Of a stretch of DNA of 8,118 nt, positions 1 through 6,161 are shown piece by piece. The notes beneath the pieces are model-generated. The model ran no database searches. It was not told where the DNA came from and worked only from the letters and a program-made list of their open reading frames with translations. The position numbers and the translations under genes are program-made. Position 1 is the first letter of the stretch, and the number at the start of each line of letters is the position of its first letter. Source of the stretch: Gemmatimonadaceae bacterium (GTDB lineage Bacteria; Gemmatimonadota; Gemmatimonadetes; Gemmatimonadales; Gemmatimonadaceae); the NCBI GenBank assembly GCA_013816695.1, contig JACDDZ010000069.1, positions 1-8,118 of the forward strand. The letters run 5' to 3'.

Positions 1-676
1 CCCGGTGCCGCGCGTATATGAGCATTATGTCCGCGTAGGAAACCTGATCGGCGCCGCCGATTTCGTACACGCGAAAGTCAGCCGGATCCAGATCTATTGC
101 CGCAATGAGATATTCCAGGAGATCGTCAATTGCGATCGGCTGCGCGGGGACATTCACCCATCGCGGCGTGATCATCACTGGAAGCCGGTCAACGAGTGAG
201 CGGATCATCTCGAACGAAAGACTTCCAGACCCGATCACGACTGATGCACGAAATTCCAGAACCGGCAGACCCGACTCGCGCAGGATTTTCCCAACCTCCT
301 GGCGACTGCGCAAATGTGGAGACAAATCCTCCTCGGCGCCGCCGAGCCCGCCGAGATAGACAAGGCGCTTTACGCCAGCCGCGCGAGCGGCGGCTGCGAA
401 ATTCATGGCACCGGTTCTGTCAGCTTCTTCGAATGAGCCCGACGAACCCATGGAGTGGACGAGATAGTAAGCCAGATCGACTCCTTGAAGAGCCGCGTCC
501 AGACTGGCTCTGTCGAGAACATCGCCGGCGACGACTTCGGTGCCCGGTTCTACACGGGCGGAGAGAGCGGCGGGATTGCGGGCAATGCAGCGAACCCGGT
601 CTCCTCTCCGCTCCAGGGATTTGAGCAGACGGCCGCCAACATAACCGGTGGCGCCGGTAAGAAGGATCAGCGGCAA
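1..676 (-). CDS. Atypical SDR, NAD(P)H-binding protein (YbjT/NmrA-like), 3' end missing
   Basis: The visible part is 225 codons, and the gene runs off the left edge, so the C-terminus is missing. The chosen start is the TTG at 676. It gives an N-terminus MPLILLTGATGYVGG, in which the first beta strand leads straight into the dinucleotide-binding motif G8-x-x-G11-x-x-G14. No ATG or GTG is available at a fitting place, and no clear ribosome binding site is visible. Further on come YYLVHSM and an AGVKRLVYLGGLGG stretch. These are typical of the atypical SDR group that includes YbjT and often carries a C-terminal DUF2867 domain, which would lie outside the window. The YxxxK catalytic pair of classical SDRs is not evident, as is usual in this group. 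The expected role is NAD(P)-linked binding or reduction of an unknown cytosolic substrate. The gene starts 27 bases after the DUF2283 stop on the same strand, so co-transcription is likely. Family assignment is secure; the substrate is unknown. Confidence 0.85.
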   Translation of the reverse strand, partial: MPLILLTGATGYVGGRLLKSLERRGDRVRCIARNPAALSARVEPGTEVVAGDVLDRASLDAALQGVDLAYYLVHSMGSSGSFEEADRTGAMNFAAAARAAGVKRLVYLGGLGGAEEDLSPHLRSRQEVGKILRESGLPVLEFRASVVIGSGSLSFEMIRSLVDRLPVMITPRWVNVPAQPIAIDDLLEYLIAAIDLDPADFRVYEIGGADQVSYADIMLIYARHR

Positions 677-702
677 AGTAGTGCTTTGGCGGCTTTCGCT
701 CG

Positions 703-921
703 TTAGCCCGCGATGGTCTCTACTTCTGCCGGTAATCTGCTGAGCACGAGTCGCTTTAGCTGGACCTTTGTGCTGGCATTGTCTATGTCTATGCCAACGA
801 GATTTCCTGAAGCGTCGTAGTCGAGTACAACCCCTTCCGAAACCTCGCGACTCTCAGAGCTCGCCTTTTCGGAAAGATCTATATACAGCGAGTCCGTATC
901 GGGATGGTAGTTCACTCTCAT
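703..921 (-). CDS. DUF2283 family small protein, candidate antitoxin
   Basis: This is a 72-residue protein of the usual length for DUF2283. The family pattern is clear: an N-terminal YHPDTDSLYIDLSE stretch followed by EVSEGVVLDYDASGNLVGIDI and NAS. The start ATG (921-919) overlaps the TGA of the upstream DUF4258-like gene in an ATGA junction at 918-921, so translation is probably coupled. DUF2283 proteins are small, cytosolic and biochemically uncharacterised. They frequently sit next to DUF4258 or similar small genes, and the pair is often suspected to be a toxin-antitoxin module. The antitoxin role given here is inferred from that arrangement and is not visible in the sequence. The SDR gene follows closely on the same strand. 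Confidence 0.85.
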   Translation of the reverse strand: MRVNYHPDTDSLYIDLSEKASSESREVSEGVVLDYDASGNLVGIDIDNASTKVQLKRLVLSRLPAEVETIAG

Positions 922-1160
922 GGTTTAAACCTACGGTCCGGGAACGCGTTGTGAATAGTGACGCGATCATTGAGAGTAATTACCCTCAGGTACCTTCCAT
1001 TCATTTCCGGAACAAGGCCCCAGAAACGGTATCTATTCCCTTCCTGGTGCTCTATGCGGAAAGGGTTCTCGAGAATTTGGATGCACCATTCCTGTTTAAG
1101 GTACGGTCGCTTTCGGAGAACTTCCTGCAGGAAATACTCGGTGAACCGATATTCGGTCAC
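918..1160 (-). CDS. DUF4258-like small protein, candidate toxin of a TA pair
   Basis: This is an 80-residue protein with a GTG start at 1160. The features that place it are a pattern FTEYFLQEVLRKRPYL near the N-terminus, a central RYRFWG, and a C-terminal GRYLRVITL followed by HNAFPDRRFKP. This arrangement resembles the DUF4258-type proteins often found just upstream of DUF2283 genes. The fold is expected to be a compact alpha/beta domain of the RelE/BrnT-like kind, but I see no experimentally established active-site motif. It overlaps the DUF2283 gene by four bases, a tight bicistron. It is the first gene of the minus-strand cluster, and its promoter should lie in the gap at 1161-1500. No good Shine-Dalgarno sequence precedes the GTG. 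The toxin role is inferred from context; a non-TA function remains possible. Confidence 0.7.
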   Translation of the reverse strand: MTEYRFTEYFLQEVLRKRPYLKQEWCIQILENPFRIEHQEGNRYRFWGLVPEMNGRYLRVITLNDRVTIHNAFPDRRFKP

Positions 1161-1264
1161 CGCGCGGGGGCCTGATCTCGTGGCACCCGCTAATGTTGGC
1201 AGACGAGTCGTCGTTAGCCTGCATCAGACTATCTCGACTAGAATCCAGCTATTCGCCGGCGTAG

Positions 1265-1300
1265 TTCCTTCGTTTCCTTCGTTTCCTTCGTTCCCTTCCG
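1265..1300. repeat. 9-base tandem repeat, three perfect copies plus one degenerate
   Basis: The unit TTCCTTCGT occurs three times without change at 1265-1291. It is followed by a diverged copy, TCCCTTCCG, at 1292-1300. The unit length is a multiple of three, so short frames through it show SFP or KET repeats, but these frames have no other coding signs. The repeat lies just before a GC-rich hairpin, and the two may form one dispersed intergenic element. That is an inference, since only one copy of the combination is visible here. Confidence 0.75.
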
Positions 1301-1308
1301 CAGTTCTT

Positions 1309-1323
1309 GCGGCCAAAGGCCGC
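1309..1323 (+). repeat. GC-rich hairpin, 6-bp stem with AAA loop
   Basis: GCGGCC at 1309-1314 and GGCCGC at 1318-1323 pair perfectly around an AAA loop. Five bases further on the plus strand comes TTTT (1329-1332), so the outline resembles a weak intrinsic terminator. However, no plus-strand gene lies upstream for it to terminate. On the minus strand there is no T-run after the stem. It is better read as part of the repeat element next to it. Confidence 0.4.
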
Positions 1324-1357
1324 CCCGCTTTTAGAAATCTGTAGCACCGAACAAATC

Positions 1358-1375
1358 CCACTACTATAGTAGTGG
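1358..1375. promoter_or_regulatory. 18-bp perfect palindrome, candidate repressor operator over a -10 box
   Basis: CCACTACTATAGTAGTGG reads identically on both strands, with no spacer and no mismatch. Its half-site ACTA/TAGT is the kind of site bound by dimeric winged-helix repressors such as the BlaI/MecI/CopY group; this resemblance is suggestive only. TATAGT at 1365-1370 matches five of six bases of the sigma-70 -10 consensus. Because of the symmetry, a second copy reads on the minus strand. No good -35 box sits at the right distance on the plus strand. A repressor bound here would cover this -10 box and could silence the nuclease-helicase pair downstream. No repressor gene is present in the window. 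Confidence 0.5.
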
Positions 1376-1498
1376 ATGCCTGAAGTGATCCAGTTTCACA
1401 CCCTCTCCAAGTCCGACTACAAAGTAGCCCGGGAATTCCAGATCATGCTGCTTCGGAAGACTTGCGTGGAAGTGTTCGTCGCCGCGTGCACCAAATAG
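1376..1498 (+). pseudogene. Possible 5' remnant of a DUF2779-type nuclease gene
   Basis: An ATG directly after the palindrome opens a 40-codon frame ending in TAG at 1496-1498. Residues 10-19 read LSKSDYKVAR and are followed by EFQIMLLRK. From memory, this resembles the N-terminus of DUF2779-type PD-(D/E)XK nucleases, which begin roughly LSKSDxKxAREC followed by TKLYYRK. The cysteine expected after RE is phenylalanine here, one aromatic codon appears to be missing, and similarity ends after about 30 residues. The frame has no visible ribosome binding site. A decayed gene start left by deletion or by insertion of the downstream cassette would explain this. The alternative is a chance resemblance in a short leader peptide. 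Confidence 0.35.
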
Positions 1499-1502
1499 AA
1501 TC

Positions 1503-2654
1503 ATGCCGAACATTTTTCTTCTTTACATCCCACCAGGCAACACGGAAGCGGTCGTCCATTATGAAGACACGCTCAAGAAGCGTGTTTCGCTTGATCGGAT
1601 AGCGCGCTTCGTGGCGCCGGAATTTCGCGCGAGACTGTCATCGATTTTCGGGCACTCTCCCATTGCAGTCTGGGGATCACAAGCGGGAAAAGGCAACCGC
1701 AGCAAGTTCGAGCGAATGGTTCCAGGGGATGATATTTTGATCGTCGAAGGGGACACGATCAAGCTGATCGGAAAGATTGCCGCAAAGGTCGAGAGCGAGC
1801 CGCTTTCACGCGAGCTGTGGAGGCCTCTCACCGGCAAGGGAAACGTTGACTGGCGACTGATCTATTTCATCGCGAATTCGCGCGAATTGAATCTCAAGTT
1901 TGCTAAGTTTAGCGGGCTTTTCGGATACGAAGCGGGCTACCGGCTTCGTGGGTTCACGACCGTTGCCTCCGACCGACTGGAGACATTTTACTCCCGATAC
2001 GACGACCTCTACTCCGTACTAGTTCGACTTCAGGAAGGGAAGCCGGTTGCCCAAAAGGCCGCGAGTCCATTCCTGATGACCCCGCCGCCTGCACCGGACC
2101 TCATCGAGCTCACTCCCGATCATGTTGATGAAGTTCTTCAGGCAAATATTCCAAGCGATCACGTTCGCATGCAATGGAAACTCGCTCGACTCGGATTGAA
2201 GGCTGGTGAAAGGGTGTGGGTACCGGTGGGTGATCAGACGAGGTTACGAAACGCGTATGACTTCAACGAATTTGACGCCGAGTTTACGGCTGGAATTGAT
2301 CTGCCCCATTCGTACGTCGAGAACATTGATGTCGTCTGGAAGCAGGAGTTTCGAATTGGGGCTGCCTACGAGATCGAGAATTCGACTTCTATCTACTCGG
2401 GACTTCTTCGCTTTGCTGATCTGAACATCCTTGCCCCAAATACATTGTATCCGATGTTCGTAGTCGCACCGCAGGATCGCAAGAATAAGCTTCGGGAACA
2501 GTTACGTCGCCCCACTTTTAAGCAGTTGGAGCTGGACAAGAAAGTAAAGTTTCTGTCGTACGAGAAGGTCGACGAAATTGACGACTTCTTTGCGTCTTCG
2601 GCTTCCGGCTTGAGCGTTGACCTGATCACCGGCCAGGCCGAGTTTGTGACTTGA
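1503..2654 (+). CDS. EVE/PUA-like domain fused to variant PD-(D/E)XK nuclease
   Basis: This 383-residue protein has no signal peptide or membrane segment. Residues about 50-175 look like an EVE/PUA-type beta-barrel, with VWGSQ (56-60), FERMVPGDDILI (69-80), ELW (104-106) and DWRLIYF (116-122). Such domains read modified bases in several restriction systems. A proline- and alanine-rich linker covers about 181-200. Residues about 218-360 resemble a PD-(D/E)XK nuclease-like family whose core is NIDVVW (D276), YEIENSTSIYSGLLRFADL (E290, E292) and MFVVAPQDRKNKLREQLRRPTF. The usual third catalytic lysine is replaced by E292 in an E-I-E pattern. The ATG at 1503 has only a weak upstream AGAA as a ribosome binding site. 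The helicase gene starts 46 bases after the stop, so the two probably form an operon. The inferred role is recognition and cleavage of modified or foreign DNA. Domain calls are from pattern recognition, and cleavage activity is unproven. Confidence 0.82.
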   Translation: MPNIFLLYIPPGNTEAVVHYEDTLKKRVSLDRIARFVAPEFRARLSSIFGHSPIAVWGSQAGKGNRSKFERMVPGDDILIVEGDTIKLIGKIAAKVESEPLSRELWRPLTGKGNVDWRLIYFIANSRELNLKFAKFSGLFGYEAGYRLRGFTTVASDRLETFYSRYDDLYSVLVRLQEGKPVAQKAASPFLMTPPPAPDLIELTPDHVDEVLQANIPSDHVRMQWKLARLGLKAGERVWVPVGDQTRLRNAYDFNEFDAEFTAGIDLPHSYVENIDVVWKQEFRIGAAYEIENSTSIYSGLLRFADLNILAPNTLYPMFVVAPQDRKNKLREQLRRPTFKQLELDKKVKFLSYEKVDEIDDFFASSASGLSVDLITGQAEFVT

Positions 2655-2662
2655 CGGGCGGG

Positions 2663-2701
2663 ATGGAGTTAGATCCTCACCTTGTGCCTAAGCCTAGCTA
2701 G
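2663..2701 (+). promoter_or_regulatory. Possible 12-codon leader frame coupled to the helicase start
   Basis: Directly behind a GGGCGGG stretch, an ATG at 2663 opens a frame coding MELDPHLVPKPS. Its TAG stop (2699-2701) shares its G with the GTG start of the helicase gene (TAGTG). The GTG itself has no Shine-Dalgarno sequence at normal distance, so ribosomes finishing this frame could reinitiate there. Alternatively, the frame may be the original N-terminus, put out of frame by a small insertion. DPHLVP would fit in front of a GLYE-type start. Either reading is weakly supported. Confidence 0.25.
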
Positions 2702-5700
2702 TGCCAAAAGCTGTTCGCGGACTTTACGAAACACTTCTAACTGAAGCCGTCGGCGACTGGCTCAGTTCGCTCGACACGCGGCTACATCCGGAGTTATTGG
2801 ACCTTCGAAGCGCGGAAGCAGCGGATCGAATCGCCCTTCACCTCGCCAAAGTTGTTGAACGCGCAGTTGATGTTCTGCCTGATGACGCGAAAGTATCTGA
2901 AGGAATCAAGCTCGCGCAATCGCTCGTTGACTTTATTACGACAGATTCGAAAATGAAGGTGCTCGAAGGCGAACGCCCTTCGGAAACGCTTCAGATTCTT
3001 CGCGCTATTCGCACTGCCCTTCCCGACGGGAGGCCAGAGGTAATTGAGTCCCCGCTTATTCCCCTTCTCGACACGGCGCTGCTAACGAATGCCCCGGGAG
3101 AGCCGCGGGTTGGCCGTCAGATTCAAGCCGAAATATCATCTGCGGACCGAATCGATGTAGTCATGGCATTTATTCGCAGGACTGGGATCATGCCGCTCAA
3201 GGATGAACTTCGGCGACATGTGGAGGCAGGCCGCGAACTTCGCTTTTTAACGACAACGTATACGGGCTCTACGGAAGCCGAGGCGTTGGACTTTCTTGTC
3301 TCGATCGGCGCGAAGGTGAGAGTTTCATATGACATCTCGTCGACCAGGCTTCACGCAAAAGCGTGGTTATTTCATAGAGAGTCGGGATTCTCGACCGCAT
3401 ATGTGGGTTCCTCAAACCTCACGCACGCGGCTCAGGTTAGTGGACTTGAGTGGAATGTCCGGGTGTCAGGAGCTCGAAATCGAGCGGTCATAGACAAGAT
3501 CGCTGCGGTGTTTGAGAGCTACTGGCAGCAACCAGACTTTGAGACTTACGATCCGGATCGATTTGCAGAGGCGACCTCGGCTGCACAAACTGGCGACGTG
3601 CTCACACTGAGCCCAATCGAGGTCCGCCTTGAGCCGTTTCAGGAGAGACTTCTAGAGCAGCTTGAACTCTCGCGGCAAGCGAATTACCACCGAAATCTCC
3701 TCGTCTCAGCTACGGGGACAGGAAAAACAGTGATGGCTGCTGTTGACTATGCCCGGCTACGAACCAAACTGGATCGTTCACGACTGTTGTTCGTTGCCCA
3801 CCGTGAGGAGATCCTAACTCAGAGCCGTGCCACGTTTGCGCACGCGTTGCGGGATGGCAGTTTTGGCGAGCTGTGGGTGGGTGGCCGGCGGCCAACTCAG
3901 TTTGAGCACGTTTTCGCGTCGATACAATCGCTTAACAGGAACGTGCTGGAGAATCTCGATCCAAAGCACTTCGACGTCGTGATTATCGACGAATTTCATC
4001 ACGCGGCTGGGGATACTTACACACGACTCTTGGCTGCCGTGGAGCCCCAAGAACTGCTGGGACTCACAGCAACTCCCGAACGCAGCGACGGACAATCCGT
4101 GTTGCACTGGTTCGGGGGCAAAATAGCCGCAGAACTACGTCTTTGGGACGCCATTGATCAGCACAGGCTTACGCCGTTTTCGTATTTCGGAATCGCCGAC
4201 AGCTTGGACCTGCGCGAGATTCCGTGGCGCCGTGGAACCGGATACGACGTTGACGAGCTTACAAACCTTATCACCGGTACCGACGTGTGGGCGAGACGTG
4301 TGCTTTCGGAATTCAAAGAGCATTTCGGCACCGTTGAAAAGGCACGAGCTCTTGGTTTCTGTGTGAGCGTTGCGCACGCGCAGTATATGGCCCGTGTGTT
4401 TCAGGACAACGGTGTTCAGGCCGTTGCGATCTGGGCGGATACTCCCGATGGCGAACGAAAAGCGGCTTTGACTGATCTGAATGCAGGGCGCGTAAACGTC
4501 GTGTTTTCTGTTGATATCTTTAATGAGGGCATCGACGTTCCGACTGTGGACACGTTGTTAATGCTTCGTCCCACCGAGAGCCCGCTCCTCTTTCTACAGC
4601 AGCTCGGTCGTGGGTTACGAAAAAGCCCGAATAAGTCATTGTGTACTGTTCTGGACTTCGTCGGTCAGCACCGCCGCGAGTTTCGATACGATCGCCGATT
4701 TCAAGCACTTCTCGGAGGAAGTCGCAAATCCATCATAGAGCAAGTGGAGGGTGGGTTTCCGTTTCTGCCGGCCGGGTGTCATATGGAACTGGACGCCGTT
4801 GCGAGTGAGCGGGTTATCCAGAGTATCAAAGACTCCCTTCCCTCGCGCTGGGCGCAAAAGGTACGGGAACTGGAGGTTCTCGAAGGCGAGACCCCCGGGC
4901 TCTGTCTCAACGACTTCTTGGAGGTCTCCGGACTTCAATTGGAAGATGTTTACTCCGGGAACCGATCGTGGTCGGACTTGCGGGAGGCAGCTGGGCTAAC
5001 GATCGAACGTCGCGGGCCCCACGAGGAAAAGCTACGTCGGGCTTGCGGTAGACTGCTTCACGTTGATGATCGCGAGCGCGTGACCTTCTGGCGTGCCTTG
5101 CTCGCAAGCGATGCCCCGGTAGACACCAATACTTTAGGTGAGCGTGATCGACGACTCGTTAAAATGTTACTTGCTCAGCTTTTTGATCAGATCGCAGACA
5201 GGGACATCACTCTGCATGATGCAATGCTTTTACTATGGGACCATTCTCAAATTCGCGAGGAGCTCATGCAGCTTCTCGATGTTCTAGAGAAACGAATTGA
5301 CCATGTCTCCTTGGAGCTGACCGAACTGCCAGAAGCTCCACTGCGGGTTATGGCGAGGTATACCCGACATGAGATACTTGCGGCTTGCGGCGTGACGAAG
5401 GAAATAGCTACACGGCCTTGGCGTGAGGGGATCTATTACGCGAAAGAGATTCCTGCCGATATTGCTGCTTTCACGCTGGACAAAACGAGTGGTGGGTTCT
5501 CTCCAACCACTAGGTACCGCGACTACGCAATCAGTCGCGAGCTAATTCATTGGGAAAGTCAGTCAGGAGTCCGCGCCGCGAGCCCCACGGGTCTACGGTA
5601 TCAGGAACACGTGCACCGCGGAAGCCACATGCTTCTCTTTGCCCGACACACGGTTGATGATCGGTCGTATTATTTTCTTGGCCCCGCAACCTATGTTAGA

Positions 5701-5793
5701 CACGAGGGAGAACTTCCAATGGCTATCACGTGGCGGTTAAAACACCAGCTCCCGGGCGATTTATTCGCGTCATTCGCAGCGGCTGTCGCGTGA
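2701..5793 (+). CDS. PLD-nuclease / SF2 helicase / DUF3427 protein, restriction-like
   Basis: This 1030-residue cytosolic protein appears full length. Its start is the GTG at 2701, since an in-frame TAG lies two codons upstream. An N-terminal helical region with GLYETLLT leads into a phospholipase-D-like nuclease domain, about residues 130-260, with H218-x-K220 and GSSN (236-239) before GLEWN. The SF2 helicase follows: Walker A ATGTGKT (337-343), DEFHH Walker B (430-434), TAT (456-458), NEGIDVP in motif V (608-614) and QLGRGLR in motif VI (634-640). VLDFVGQHRREF comes after it, as is characteristic of DUF3427 helicases. A less recognisable middle region leads to the C-terminal DUF3427 domain, about 880-1030, with HWESQS near 951 and LLFAR at 978-982. 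Proteins of this layout are predicted to translocate on and cleave DNA in restriction-type systems. It lies 46 bases behind the EVE-like/PD-(D/E)XK gene, its probable partner. No catalytic motif appears damaged. Confidence 0.92.
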   Translation: MPKAVRGLYETLLTEAVGDWLSSLDTRLHPELLDLRSAEAADRIALHLAKVVERAVDVLPDDAKVSEGIKLAQSLVDFITTDSKMKVLEGERPSETLQILRAIRTALPDGRPEVIESPLIPLLDTALLTNAPGEPRVGRQIQAEISSADRIDVVMAFIRRTGIMPLKDELRRHVEAGRELRFLTTTYTGSTEAEALDFLVSIGAKVRVSYDISSTRLHAKAWLFHRESGFSTAYVGSSNLTHAAQVSGLEWNVRVSGARNRAVIDKIAAVFESYWQQPDFETYDPDRFAEATSAAQTGDVLTLSPIEVRLEPFQERLLEQLELSRQANYHRNLLVSATGTGKTVMAAVDYARLRTKLDRSRLLFVAHREEILTQSRATFAHALRDGSFGELWVGGRRPTQFEHVFASIQSLNRNVLENLDPKHFDVVIIDEFHHAAGDTYTRLLAAVEPQELLGLTATPERSDGQSVLHWFGGKIAAELRLWDAIDQHRLTPFSYFGIADSLDLREIPWRRGTGYDVDELTNLITGTDVWARRVLSEFKEHFGTVEKARALGFCVSVAHAQYMARVFQDNGVQAVAIWADTPDGERKAALTDLNAGRVNVVFSVDIFNEGIDVPTVDTLLMLRPTESPLLFLQQLGRGLRKSPNKSLCTVLDFVGQHRREFRYDRRFQALLGGSRKSIIEQVEGGFPFLPAGCHMELDAVASERVIQSIKDSLPSRWAQKVRELEVLEGETPGLCLNDFLEVSGLQLEDVYSGNRSWSDLREAAGLTIERRGPHEEKLRRACGRLLHVDDRERVTFWRALLASDAPVDTNTLGERDRRLVKMLLAQLFDQIADRDITLHDAMLLLWDHSQIREELMQLLDVLEKRIDHVSLELTELPEAPLRVMARYTRHEILAACGVTKEIATRPWREGIYYAKEIPADIAAFTLDKTSGGFSPTTRYRDYAISRELIHWESQSGVRAASPTGLRYQEHVHRGSHMLLFARHTVDDRSYYFLGPATYVRHEGELPMAITWRLKHQLPGDLFASFAAAVA

Positions 5794-5813
5794 GTGCGGA
5801 CAGGCCCCTGAAA
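5794..5813. other. 20-base gap between convergent genes, no terminator visible
   Basis: The two convergent operons end 20 bases apart. The gap holds no stem-loop with a T-run on either strand. The best pairing is a 4-bp CAGG/CCTG with a two-base loop, too weak to count. Termination by Rho or by structures inside the coding ends is likely. Confidence 0.5.
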
Positions 5814-6161
5814 CTAGCCGAAGATGGCTGTGCCGATTTCTAACTTCGGTGCATCACCCTTAGTCTGGATCGATACGATCCCATTCTCGCCCCTCACGAA
5901 ACGCAAACGGCAGCTCTTCCCCTCCTGGCGCACCAAACCCGCCTTTACAAGGCGCCGCAGGTTCAACTTATAGCTACCGACGTGAAGCGTTCGACTGCTT
6001 CGCTTCCAATATAGAGCCAAGTAGCAAGGCACCTCATTCAGATCAATAAGCCCATGATGATCTTCTCGATCGTCTCCGTTTCCAGTCCATTCGCGGGAAA
6101 TTGGTCCAGCATTTGTCCGGGAAACGAGAAGTGAATGAGCAGGAGCAGGGTACTCAGACAT
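5814..6161 (-). CDS. Small conserved protein of unknown function, possible winged helix
   Basis: This is 115 residues from the ATG at 6161. A GTG at 6170 would add three residues. The ATG is preferred because GGGA lies just upstream and the overlap with the helicase stop is only eight bases. I recognise no named family. A stretch HGLIDLNEVPCYLALYWKR is followed by RTLHVGSYKLNLRRLVKAGL and RLRFVRGENGIVSIQ. The sequence L-R-R-L-V-K-A-G-L-V with a following charged beta hairpin resembles a winged-helix DNA-binding unit, which is inference. Similar small proteins ('...YLALYWKR...') occur as conserved hypotheticals. The overlap with the RecB-like nuclease-helicase gene points to translational coupling and perhaps a shared task. 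Its stop lies 20 bases from the stop of the convergent helicase gene. Confidence 0.65.
   Translation of the reverse strand: MSEYPAPAHSLLVSRTNAGPISREWTGNGDDREDHHGLIDLNEVPCYLALYWKRSSRTLHVGSYKLNLRRLVKAGLVRQEGKSCRLRFVRGENGIVSIQTKGDAPKLEIGTAIFG

Larger units (their letters stand above)
1161..1502. other. 342-base intergenic region between divergent gene blocks
   Basis: This gap separates the minus-strand cluster from the plus-strand restriction-like pair, so promoters for both directions should lie in it. From left to right it holds a short stretch without recognisable signal (1161-1264), a 9-base tandem repeat (1265-1300), a GC-rich hairpin (1309-1323), an 18-base perfect palindrome containing a possible -10 box (1358-1375), and a 40-codon open frame that looks like a gene remnant (1376-1498). 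I found no tRNA, other RNA gene, inverted-repeat insertion element or convincing -35/-10 pair. Confidence 0.6.

Noticed and set aside
196..624. Plus-strand open frame of 142 codons opposite the SDR gene
   Set aside because: It is arginine- and proline-rich with no recognisable motif. The minus strand carries a clear dinucleotide-binding protein over the same bases.
1309..1332. Hairpin plus TTTT as an intrinsic terminator on the plus strand
   Set aside because: The stem has only six pairs, the T-run is five bases away, and no plus-strand gene ends upstream.
958..1344. Plus-strand frame with repeated SFP residues
   Set aside because: The repeat is only the translation of the 9-base DNA repeat, and the frame overlaps the better supported DUF4258-like gene on the other strand.
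1567..1585. Inverted repeat ACACGCT/AGCGTGT with a five-base loop
   Set aside because: It lies inside the coding part of the EVE-like/nuclease gene, has no T-run, and is short enough to arise by chance.
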